Below are positions 1 through 10,080 of a stretch of 64,000 nucleotides of DNA, piece after piece. Where the stretch lies: the NCBI RefSeq assembly GCF_000715075.1, contig NC_134087.1:188387276-188451275 (forward strand), read 5' to 3'. Each line of letters begins with the position of its first letter. The stretch's first letter is position 1. The position numbers and the translations under genes were made by a program. The DNA is from Nicotiana tabacum. Lineage: Eukaryota; Streptophyta; Magnoliopsida; Solanales; Solanaceae. The notes beneath the pieces are model-generated. The model saw only the letters and a list, made by a program, of their open reading frames with translations, searched no databases and was not told where the DNA came from.

Positions 1-1
1 A

Positions 2-1934
2 GAAAGTGTACATGTAGTATTTGATGAAACTAACATTCTTTCTGAGAGACAAGAACACGAAGATGAAGCCATTGGATTGGTAAAGGATCTGACTAAAGCC
101 TTAGCACAAGTCAAAGTGGCACCAAAAGAAGGAACATATGATGGAACAGGTTCTTCCATCTAGGGCAACCTGATAGGGGGAACTAATCAAGGAGGAATTG
201 AAATAAATCCCTTAAAAGAACTTGTTCATGACCCTGTTCCTCAGCAACAGAACATGGGAGAAACATCTAGCAGAAACCAGTTGGTTGTGAAACCTCACAA
301 GTATCAAAGTTCTCATCATATTGAGAACATTATCACTGATCCAACATCTGGAGTCAAAACTAGATCACAATTAAAGAATATGTGTGCTTTTGATGCCTTT
401 TTATCTCTTATTGAGCCTAAAAATGTTGTTGAGGCTTTGTAGGATGCAGATTGGGTGATTGCAATGCAAGATGAACTCAATCAGTTTGAGAGAAGTCAAG
501 TTTGGCATCTAGTTCCAAGACCCAAGGACAGATCAGTCATTGGTACAAAGTGGATCTTCAGAAACAAACTCGATTAAGATGGAACAGTTGCAAGAAACAA
601 GGCAAGACTGGTGGTCCAAGGTTACAGCCAAGAGGAGGGCATAGACTATGATGAGACCTTTGCTTCAGTTGTAAGACTAGAGGCAATCAAACTCCTCATA
701 ATCTTTGCAGCACACATGGAATTCACTCTTCATCAAATGGATGTCAAAAGTGTCTTCCTGAATGGTTACCTGAAAGAAGAAGTATTTGTGAAACAACCTC
801 CAAGGTTTGAGAGCAAGGAATTTCCTAAGCATGTGTACAAGTTAGACAAGGCGCTCTATGGACTCAAGCAGGCCCCAAGAGCATGGTATGAACGATTGTC
901 CAAATTCTTGTTGGAGCATGGTTACAAAAGAGGTAAAATTAATAGTACCTTATTCGTAAGAGAAAAAGGTAAGGATCTCCTTGTTGTACAAATATATGTT
1001 AATGACATAATCTTTGGGGCCACTACTGATAAGCTAAGTAAGGACTTTACAAAATTAATGGGGAGTGAGTTTGAAATGAGCATGATGGGTGAGCTTAACT
1101 TCATCTTAGGCTTACAGATCAAACAAAGTCCAAATGAAACCATCATCCATCAGTAGAAGTATGAAAAGGAGCTAATCAAAAAGTTTAAAATAGAAGAATC
1201 TAAAGAAATAGACACAACCATTGCAACTGCCACTAAATTAGATGTTGATGAACCTGGTTCATCAGTTGATCAAAAGTTGTAGGGGTATGATTGGTTTACT
1301 CTTGTATCTTACTGCTAGCAGACCTGACATTGTTTTTAGTGTAGGGCTTTGTGCTCGCTTTCAGGCAAATCCTAAAGAGTCTCACCTGACTGCTGTCAAA
1401 AGGATACTAAGATACTTGAAAGGCACCACTGATCTGTTTCTTTGGTATCCCAAAGATAGCAATTTCAATCTAGTAGGATATGTTGATGCTGATTATGCAG
1501 GTTTTCTAGTGGATAGGAAGAGCACCTCAGGTGTGGCACACTTCCTTGGTTCATGTCTTGTGTCATGGGCTACTAAAAAGCATTCTGTGGCCTTTTCAAC
1601 TACTGAAGCTAAATATGTTGTTGTTGCTTCTTGTTGTGCTCAATTGCTATGTATCAAACATCAGCTGGTAGATTTTGGTATAGAAGTAGGTTGCATTCCT
1701 ATATTCTGTGATAACACTAGTGCTATAAGTATGACAAAGAACTCTGTTCATCATAAAAGGACTAAGCACATAGATGTTAGACACCATTTCTTAAGAGACA
1801 ACTATGAGAAAGGTCTGATCTCCATAGAATTTTGTGCTACTAATAAGCAAATTGCTGACATCTTCACTAAAGTACTTACTAGAGAAAACTTTGAGAGGAA
1901 CAGGTTGGAATTAAGGATGATTAAGATCACATAA
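2..1934 (+). pseudogene. Copia pol remnant: integrase tail, reverse transcriptase, RNase H
   Basis: The frame starting at base 2 reads from the end of the integrase region into RT. Recognisable RT stretches are RLEAIKLLI, HQMDVKSVFLNGYL and ALYGLKQAPRAWY. RNase H follows, with VDADYAGFLVDRKST and FSTTEAKYVVVAS. Breaks visible in the sequence are nonsense codons at 161-163, 440-442, 575-577 and 1154-1156, and a frameshift near 1276-1282, after which the frame starting at 1242 continues to the TAA at 1932-1934. The RT active-site box at 995-1006 reads YVND rather than the usual YVDD. The protein would have copied element RNA into DNA; this copy cannot. Its assignment to Ty1/copia (RVT_2 type) is firm. 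Confidence 0.93.
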
Positions 1935-2551
1935 TATGTCCAGCTCAGAATACAAAAAAAATTGAATTTTGTTTTGGCTAGGAATTCTAACTTTGTGTAA
2001 ATAACTAGATTCTTACTCAGTCTCATACTTTAATTAGTATACTCTTGTGACATGTGTATATATGACTCACTGATCTCTTACAAAGTTTTTTCTATTAGGG
2101 CATTTGAGGCATGTTCAAGAGAATTCTAAATGAAGAACCTGGTTCATCAATATGAGTTCATATGAAAGCTCAGGTATGGTTTCAAAACTTTGAACAATTA
2201 GAAAGATTAACAATTCAATCATGAGCAGAAGTCCTATACTTTCCAAATTCCTAGAAAATTCTATCCGTTGAAGCATTGAACCAGTTTCGTCCATTTAGAA
2301 CTCTAAAACCGTGATTTTTGCCTAATATCTAGGGAAGCCAAATAATCATTAAAAGCCTGGAATTACAGTTTGATTAGACTTCTATTTGACCCCTGAAAAG
2401 CTGTCGTTACTGAATTAATGTCTAATTCTCTTTAAATACACACCACATCTCTAATCTTCTTCATTATTCTAAAACCGTAAAAAATTCTCCTCTTCAACTC
2501 TAATTGCTCTCTTCTCCAAAATTCCCAAATTAACTCAAGAAATGAACAAAA
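1935..2551 (+). other. Spacer between copia pol and the envelope-like ORF
   Basis: AT-rich non-coding stretch inside the copia element. It holds one copy of the 11-bp palindrome GAACCTGGTTC (2135-2145), which recurs elsewhere in this element. No ORF of note. Confidence 0.6.
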
Positions 2552-4638
2552 ATGTCTAACCCACAAGATCATCCTGGTTCTCCTCCACCACCATCACCCT
2601 CAAATTCATCCTCATCTACTCCTCCTAGTGAATCCTCAAAACCTATGTTTCGAAGGTAGAAAATGTTGGTTCAAATACCTGTAGCATCTGGGGCTCTGAG
2701 AAAGGTTCTAAATTAAAGGTTGAAAGTTTGCCAAGTGAAAGGAAGCCCAGCTCCAATTCTGATTCCAGTTCTAAGTCTGAATCCTTTCAATCTGCGACTG
2801 AGGGGGAAGAACATGGGTCTTCTGACTTTGAGAAGACTCAAGAATTCCCTACTGAGGTAACTTTATCTGTTGTTGAAAACTTTGAAACTAGGTTTGTTCT
2901 AGTTGGACACATTAGGGATGTTAAGTTGGATGAGACAAGTATGAGTGGAGGTAAAAAGAAGTCTGAAAAAGAAAAAGAGAGAGAGGGTGCATGTGGTGAA
3001 GAGAGGGGAAATGGGAAGGGAGTAGTTCTTGCTATATGTGGGGTTGCACAACAGAGGTTAGAAGAGAGTGGCATAAAGTCAGGGGGAAGTGAGTCTGGGG
3101 AGGCTGCTGAGGGGTAGGTTCATCTGAGCAAAAGGAGAGATGGACCCATTTCATCTACTGAAGAGACCCTAGATGATCTACTGAGAAAGATTGGGACAAG
3201 TTATGACCCAAAGAAATGCAAAGCTACCACACCCAAAGCCCTAAATGTTCCCAAGCCATCCAAGAAAAGAAAAACTTCATCCCCAAAACCTACTACCTCT
3301 TCAATGCCTAAGGGAAGAGCCACAAGAAGCAGGGTAAAACAAAGTGAAGCTGACTTACAAAAGGCTTTAGAAGAAAGCAAGAAAAGGAAAATGGAGAAGG
3401 GAAAGGGAAAGGTTGCAGAATCCTCTGAGGTTGTAGAGGAAGAGGAGATGGAACTGGTCCATCAAGAAAGGGGCACAACAGTGGAGGTTCCAACACCCAA
3501 ACATAAAAAGTCCAAGACTTCTTCCAAGAAGTCTTCTTTTGTACCTGTGTTTGCTGCACCCTCACTAGCCAAGAGGACAAGATTTTCAGTGAAAGCTAAA
3601 CAAACAAAAGTTTCAGATGATGAAGAGTAGAATGGAGAAGAAAAAGAAGAGGAATCTGAGAAGGAGCAGGACAAGTTTGCCATCTTTGGCAGGAGAAAAT
3701 TTTTGAAAGGTAGATTGTTGAAGGTCCTGGTGGAACCAAGGATAATGAGGTTGATTGACTCTTTAACTGCTCAAGATTGGAAGGACGTGGTCCTTTAGAT
3801 GGATGTGAGACTAGCCAGAAATGAACTAATTGAGTTCATGGCTAATGCTGATGTTAAGGATGGGGTTGTCAGTAGCTTGGTGAAGGGAGTCCCAGTGCAA
3901 TTTGATGCTGCGAAACTGGGAGAAATTCTGGATATACCCTCTAAAGGGTTTGATGACTGCACTAGGCAAAGGTGGCCATGCCTGGACTCCCTACCTATTG
4001 CTCTTGATATCACCAAGACGTTCTGTGATTCAGAGGATGTGAATGAAGCTAGGGCTTTGCATAAAAGTGAGATGAGGGCTGAGCACAAGGTTGTGTTTGA
4101 GTTTGTCAACAAGTGCCTACTGCCCAGACAAAAGAGAAGACATACTGCAAATTACATGGACCTAGTTCTTATGGAGTGCCTTGAGAGAGTAAAGCAGATC
4201 AACTGGCCTGCTCTCATTGTAAACTTGCTAGATAGGGTCATCAATGGCTCCAAGGCTCATGCTACTCCATATGGCTTCATACTGACCACTATTCTGGACA
4301 GGCGGAACGTGCCTTTGAAGAAATGGGAAATGGTATCAAGCAAGGAACATTTTGGCATTAAGACTCTTCTGGCTTGTGACTATCCAGTCAATGCCATCCC
4401 AGTTGAATCTGGTTCATCTCTGAAGACACCCATGAATAGCAAGGTTAGGACTTTGGTTCAGGAATGCGGAACTAAAGATGCTGAAATTGCTAGGCTCAAG
4501 GCTCGTGTGGCTGAATTGGAAACTGAGAGGGATGGCCTTAGAACTGAGCTAGCAAAAGAAAAGGAGAAGAGTGATGGAATCCTTCAGAATATGATAAACC
4601 TTCTCCAGACTCAACCCTCTAGTTCCTCCAAGCCTTAG
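2552..4638 (+). pseudogene. Envelope-like extra ORF of the SIRE-type element (broken)
   Basis: It starts at ATG 2552 (MSNPQDHPGSPPPPSPSN, Pro/Ser-rich) and meets TAG at 2657-2659. From about 2659 a second frame stays coding to the TAG at 4636-4638, broken only by TAG codons at 3115-3117, 3628-3630 and 3796-3798. In order this gives an acidic Ser-rich segment, a Lys-rich basic segment (about 3220-3600), a globular region (3799 to about 4400, with LGEILDIPSKGF and INWPALIVNLLDRVINGS) and a C-terminal coiled coil (ARLKARVAELETERDGLRTE). This is the 'putative plant transposon protein' type of ORF found after pol in SIRE-like elements. Its function is not established; 'envelope-like' is positional. 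All three later stops fit C-to-T change of CAG codons, which is inference. Confidence 0.85.
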
Positions 4639-5151
4639 GTCTCCTAGTACTTGTCTTCTGAACCTGTCTAGTAACCCCAGTGAACCCTAGTGACCCGGAT
4701 TAGGGATTTTTCTGTTCCTCCAAGCCTTAGGTCTCCTAGATTTTAAATAATTCTCCTAGTTCTTTTTGTGGACTGTTAATGGCAACATATCATGATCAAT
4801 GACAACAACTATTTTCTTTTATTCTATGATGATTCTGGTCTTAATAGTTTAAACATGTTTGTTGATTATTGATAATTGCAACATGTTTTCACTTGCAGTT
4901 GCCCCAGTGGCCATGAGTACTATTTAAAATCTGGGATTCACATTAAGTATGCAACTTTCCGATGATGCCAAAAGGGGTAAGATATTGTGCTTTACCCATT
5001 ATTCTGAATAAGTGATATTTATAACCTAATTAACCTGGTCCTTGATGAGAAGTAAATTTTCTAAGTTTAGTCTTGATAGTTAAGCTGAGTTCTTACAGGT
5101 CATTTAATCTGTAAAAAGCATAAAGTTTGTCATCACCAAAAAGAGGGAATT
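4639..5151 (+). other. 3' untranslated region and polypurine tract of the copia element
   Basis: Non-coding DNA between the extra ORF and the 3' LTR. A short direct repeat (CTCCAAGCCTTAGGTCTCCTAG) occurs at about 4625 and again at about 4718. The purine run AAAAAGAGGGAA (5138-5149) directly before TGTTGGCCC is the likely plus-strand primer tract. Confidence 0.65.
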
Positions 5152-5990
5152 TGTTGGCCCAAGAACTGGTGAAGTTTTGAAGAATGACAAATTAACTCAG
5201 TCATGGACCAGGTCCATCATGTGAAGCACAGTCATGATCAACCTATACATGTGAGATGTACGTGAAGGAGATAAGTCCCACCGATCAAGCAGTAATATCT
5301 CCTGATCTGATTGAAAAGGTTGCATATTGGATAAGGGGAGAAAGTCTCCTTATGTGAAGAGAACACAATCCGGATAAAAGATAGTGTTGGAGTTTATGTT
5401 GTTCAAGGACTCAACTTCGATGGAAGATCAACAATTGATTCTCAATCAAACTCTAATTACTAACTCATTAATAAGCAATTTATGTGAGATTTGAGTGTGC
5501 ACTCCTGAAGTTACTTGAACGAGATAGAAGAACCAACTCTATTGTGTTTTTGCTTATTCTAGTTCAATTGTAGTAGGTTGTTTAAAGTTGTACCTTTCCA
5601 GCTTTCATAGAACCAATTGTATTAGGTACTTTGAGAGTTCAAGTTATAGGCTAACTTGAAGTTGTCGTAACCGGTGAGGCTGTGTGCCACAACGGGATTA
5701 TAGTTAATCCTTAGGTTTACAAAGAGTTTTGTAAATGTTGTTTTCTCTCAGTGATTTAGTGAAGTGTTGGGGAAAATCCTACTGAGTAGTAGGTCGTGGT
5801 TTTTTCACCTTTTGAGTCGGGTGTTTTCCACGTAAAAATCTCTGTGTTCTTTATTTTATGTACTTTTAATTCCGCAAATAGTAATAGTTAGAACACCTAG
5901 AAGAACCTGGTTCTTCTAGATCGAAAATTGGGTACCACACAAATCACCCCCCTCTTGTGTGGTATTGATGCTTAAAACCTCAAGGTACAA
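5152..5990 (+). repeat. 3' LTR of the copia element
   Basis: It begins TGTTGGCCCAAG directly after the polypurine tract. It contains a 23-bp perfect palindrome with a central T at 5897-5919, built around GAACCTGGTTC, and near the end a CACCCCCCTCTTGTGTGG stretch with a short inverted repeat of CCACACAA. The right end is set near 5990 by where the next element begins. No target duplication can be checked because the 5' LTR is absent. Confidence 0.6.
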
Positions 5991-6947
5991 CTCTATAAAT
6001 GGTAAAAATCTCCCGATTTGCTGATTTGCCGATCCCTTATTGATATGTGAAAAGATTCCCGTCGTGATATCTCACCAGTCACGAATGTTTCGGCCTTCCG
6101 TTATTTTGGTCTCCTATTGGTTGTTTAGACAATGTTTCCTCGGGTTCGTCGGCGTCAGGGTCGGTTATGAGGTCATGAACTTAATATTCTCGAGGACGGA
6201 CATTCTGACTTCGAGATCTATTTGATGCCCCAAAAGGTTATCACTTGTTTTAGAAATAAATTCTGCATTCCGAGGCCTTAAAAAATCATTCTACATTACC
6301 TTGATTTGCGTGCGCAGTCCGGGTGCGTAGCCAGAAAGCCAATATGTGAAAATGATGAAATTTTGACTTTAAAATAAATTTAAGTTAACTTCGGTCAATA
6401 TTTTGCATAAACGGATCCGGACCCATGATTTGACAGTCCCAGAGGGTCCGTAGGAAAATATGGGACTTGGGCATATGCCCGAAATAGAATTCCGAGGTCC
6501 TTAGCCCGAGAAATGAATTTTTGAAAGAAATTATTTTGATGAATTAATTATGAAGTAAAGAAGAGAAATTATGTTTGAAACCATTGGTATCGGGCCCGTA
6601 TTTTGGTTTCGGAGCCTGATACATGTCTTATATATGATTTGAGTCGAACCTATGAAATTTGGTAAGAAACTGACTTGAAATGATATGAATCGGACCTTAT
6701 TTGAGAAAAATTGGAATTCTTTTTGATGTTCTTAAGAAATTTCATGATTTTGATGCTAAATTCATAGTTGTTAATTTATTTTGGCAATTTGCACGAGCAA
6801 GTTCGTATGATATTTTTAGGTTGGTTTGGAGCCCCCAGGTCTCGGGTGAGTTTTGAATAGGCCACGAGGTGGATTTTAGACTTGAGAAATTGCAGGTTAC
6901 AGCTGCTCTATTGCAGGCCTGCAGGCTTAGCATTTGCAAAACCTGGC

Positions 6948-7103
6948 TCGCAAATACGAAGGCTGTGTCGCAAATGGGAAAATAGCCCAGGCCAGCCCAC
7001 CTCGCAAATGCGAGGATTTTATCGCAAACGTGATGTTTCCCCTTTTGGCCAGTTGTCGCAAATGCGACATATTGTTCGCAAAAGCGACTTCGCAAATGCG
7101 AGT
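6948..7103. repeat. Cluster of TCGCAAATGCGA-like dyads
   Basis: Seven variants of (C/G/T)TCGCAAATGCGA lie near 6948, 6967, 7002, 7022, 7055, 7075 and 7090. The TCGCA/TGCGA arms form a short hairpin around AA. Spacing is irregular, so this is a clustered motif and not a simple tandem array. Confidence 0.75.
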
Positions 7104-8009
7104 TTAGCAGAAGTCTAGGTTCGCAATTTTATAACTTAACCGAAAATCTTTCATTTTTCACACTCTTTCAAAACCAAAATACTTTTGGGCAATTTTTCAA
7201 AGACAACTTCTCATCCAAATCGATTGTAAGTCGTTTCCAACTAGTTTTCTTCAATCTATAACATCTTTTCACATGATTTCAGCTCAAAATTAATGATTTT
7301 CATGGGGGAAATTGGGTGTTTTGGGTAGAACCTAGGTTTTTCAAAAATTGAGGATTTGAACCTCGATTTGAGGTCCGATTTCTAAACAAATTACATATTT
7401 GGGTTCGTGGGGGGAATGGGTAATCGGGTTTTGGTTCGAACCTCGGGTTTTGACCATGTGGTCCCGGGGGCAATTTTTGACTTTTTGGGTAAAACTTTGT
7501 AAAACTTATTTTCATGCATTAGAATTGATTCATTTAGCATTTATTGGTGTAATTAAGTAATTTGTGACTAGATATAAGCAAACTGGTGGTGGAATCAAGG
7601 GGTAAAGCAATGTTTGAGACTTGAATTGTGCTCATAGCATCAAGGTAAGTGTTTGGTCTAACCTTAGCTTGAGGGATTAAAAGTTGAATCCTATTTGCTA
7701 TGTGGTATTTGTTGAGTACGATGTATAGGCATGGTGACGAGTATCTATACGTTGATGTTAAGCATGCTCGTGAGTCTTATATTGTGATTATTATGACTTC
7801 GTTGTATTATTCATACCTTGGTGATGATTTCTATTGTTGGGCAAAGTTCGTGGAAGTGATTGTATTATTTGAACATTGAGGAGCGTTGGCTCAAGTTGTA
7901 TAAAGAAATGTGAAAATATAAGTGGTAATTGAACCTTTTAGAGCATTGGCTCGAGTTGTGAAGTGAGTTGCGAAGTAAAAGTGAGCAAGAGAAGAGAATC
8001 ATTATGTTT

Positions 8010-8165
8010 CCTCCCTTGCCAGGATACTGTTACTTTTAATGCTATCTCTCTTGTCGGGATGTTGATGTTTCTTTTGATGTTGCTCCCTTGCCGGGACTTG
8101 ATTGTTAAACTATTGTTCCCTTGCCGGGATTCTTATTGTAATTTCATTTATCTCCTTGCCCTATT
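8010..8165. repeat. Minisatellite, about 34-bp unit with CCCTTGCCGGGAT core
   Basis: Five degenerate copies (near 8016, 8049, 8086, 8120 and 8153) inside LTR E. The same unit occurs in LTR E copy 2 at about 23,026-23,215. Confidence 0.8.
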
Positions 8166-8189
8166 GTTTGTGATTGGATTTTGGGTTAG

Positions 8190-8460
8190 GAAGAGTGTTA
8201 AAGCACAAAGGGTGATGCCGTGTATTGTTTTGGTGAGAGAGTGTTGAAGCACGAAGGGTGATACCGTGTATGTTTTGTAAGGAAGAGTGTTAAAGCACGA
8301 AGGGTGATGTCGTGCCGCACGATGTAAAATTTTGTACTGATTATATTGATTATATGGTGAGGACCAGAATAAAAGCATGAATGGTGATGCGGTTGCACAT
8401 TTTCATTACTTGATTGCTTTGGTGAGGACGAGAGTAAAAGCACAAAGGATTATGTCGTGC
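8190..8460. repeat. Minisatellite, 46-bp unit (GAGTGTTAAAGCAC core)
   Basis: Cores at 8193, 8239 and 8285 are exactly 46 bp apart, followed by two looser copies near 8366 and 8432. It lies in the LTR E position where copy 2 carries a different, 39-bp array. Confidence 0.75.
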
Positions 8461-9267
8461 ACTTATTGATTTTTGATTCTTGTTGATAACCGAGATATGG
8501 TGTTCCTCTTATTTACTCATTGTCTTCCTATTCTTAGTTGATGTTTCCCCGCAGCATGTTTCCCCCTCCCATACATGACTGTATATTACTATTCTTCTTT
8601 TCTGCTGTATATGGTTTAAACTGCACAGGTTTATTTGGTAGTCTGGTCCTAGCCTCGTCACTACTTCGCCGAGGTTAGGCTAGTCACTTACCAACACATG
8701 GGCTCGATTGTGCTGATACTACACTCTACACTGTGTGCAGATCCCGGAGCAGCAACTTTTGGACTGTAGCATGGGTAGCTGCCTTCAGTCCACACGGAGA
8801 TCCAAGGTAGTCTTGTAGGCGTCCGCAAGCCCTGGCATCTCCCTCTATACCTTCTTCCTGTTTCATTTACTTAATTCAGAAACAATGTATCTTTTATCTT
8901 TCAGACTTTGTATGTAGTATTCTTAGATCGTCTGTGAAACTGTGACACCAGTTCTGGGTAGTTGATGCTCAAACAGTTGTTTTGGATACATATTCAAATA
9001 ATTTATTGCTTTTCTTCTGCTTATTGTAAATTCCGCTATCTACGCGTTATTGCTTCATAATTGTTAAAGATTATAAAATGGGTAAAAAGGTAATTGTTTA
9101 AATAGTCGGCTTGCCTATCTCACATTAGTAGGCACCATCATGACTCCCGAGGGCAGGAATCTGGGTCGTGGCAACCTAGTCAACGGGACTCGGGGTTGGT
9201 CCTCAATCCCTCACATTTCGAGCCCGGTCTGTCGTTCAGTGCACGAGCCTAATTTCGACTGTTTACA

Positions 9268-9558
9268 GATAGTTCCCTCATTTTCCAGAGAGTAATTGAC
9301 GAGAAATGATATGAGCTTCTGATTCCCACCCCGATACTCCATGACAGAAATGACAAAATGAATGAAATGTCTCTTTAGTAACGTTTCAATGGCATTAAAT
9401 GTCTATCAGTCGCTAGTCGGCCACTTCTCCGATTCAAGCAATTGTACTCCGATTTCTTGAGATCTTTCGTGAAGGATTTTGTTTGTCTCCGCTCCAAGTC
9501 ATTTAAGCTTACCGCTCTAACCTCCTCTTCTTCTTTACTCCTCCATCTTTAAGAGAAA
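9268..9558 (-). other. Polypurine tract of element C and leader of the antisense ORF
   Basis: On the minus strand GGAAAATGAGGGAACTATC lies directly before the LTR start TGTAAACAG, as a polypurine tract should. The rest is non-coding sequence upstream of the plus-strand ORF start at 9559. Confidence 0.6.
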
Positions 9559-10075
9559 ATGGCGAAAACCTCAAAAACAGTTCCCCAAAAAGAAGTTGCT
9601 TCTACATCACGGCCGGTCGGCGAGGAACCAGCGACAGAACCTCCTCTTAGCACGTTCATTCTCGACGGATGCTCGATGAATGCCGATTTTAAGGTTGAAA
9701 ACCCTTTACCCGTACCAGGTCAGGGCGAGAGGGTATCGAGGTACATCTACTCGATTACCGAAGGCATCCTCCCCACGATTAAAATGGATTCCAACTGGGT
9801 CGGTAAAGGCATGGTGGTTCCTGGTCCAGATGAAGACATCACTACCACATAGAGGGATACTTAAGTGTGTACACTTATCCTTTTACGATGCGCCCGTTAG
9901 ACCCGGTAATCATCCATTTCTTCAAAAGGTATGAGGTGTGTCTCGGCTAGATTCACCCTTTGTTCTGGAGAATCGTCATCCTTCTCTGATTTTTTGTAAG
10001 TAAGATCGACAGATGCTCGTTCACTGTCGACCACCTTATGCGCCTATACAGTTCCCGATTCTTTTGGGGGGATTG

Positions 10076-10080
10076 ATTAA
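10076..10080. repeat. Target site duplication ATTAA, left of solo LTR B1
   Basis: ATTAA immediately precedes TGTTAATACCC. The same five bases follow the other end at 14,774-14,778. Removing the insertion and one copy restores a continuous coding frame across the junction. Confidence 0.93.

Larger units (their letters stand above)
1..5990 (+). mobile_element. Truncated, decayed Ty1/copia retrotransposon, SIRE type
   Basis: The 3' portion of a plus-strand element. In order: the end of the integrase region, RT, RNase H, a spacer, an extra envelope-like ORF, a polypurine tract and the 3' LTR. Pol followed by an additional ORF before the LTR is the known architecture of the SIRE/Maximus lineage of Ty1/copia. 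The 5' LTR, gag, protease and most of integrase lie left of the window. Both ORFs carry several breaks, so the copy is dead. The right limit is approximate because the LTR end is not sharply defined. Confidence 0.85.
6221..9173. mobile_element. LTR E, copy 1 (solo-LTR-like insertion)
   Basis: The right end on the plus strand is ...GGGTCGTGGCA (its complement starts TGCCACGACCC, a common Solanaceae gypsy LTR terminus). The left end is near TGATGCCCC at 6223. The flanks ATCTA (6216-6220) and ACCTA (9174-9178) may be a decayed 5-bp duplication. About 1.5 kb of the right half matches the second copy at 22,821-24,316. It contains a cluster of TCGCAAATGCGA-like dyads (6948-7103) and two tandem arrays. 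Lineage and transcription direction were not determined. Confidence 0.6.
6000..9267 (-). repeat. 3' LTR of element C, split by LTR E
   Basis: On the minus strand the LTR starts TGTAAACAGTCG at 9267, next to a purine tract. Bases 9174-9267 are its start and about 6000-6220 its end; everything between is LTR E. The left end is a guess based on TGGTAAAAATC at 6000, which would give a TG...CA-ended LTR of about 315 bp without the insertion. Confidence 0.5.

Noticed and set aside
5897..5919. 23-bp palindrome as a transcription terminator
   Set aside because: A rho-independent-style hairpin is not meaningful in plant nuclear DNA; reported instead as a recurrent palindrome of the element.
9559..9852. 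Independent host gene starting MAKTSKTVPQ
   Set aside because: Context, continuation after the solo LTR and similarity of layout to element F show it is the antisense ORF of a retrotransposon.
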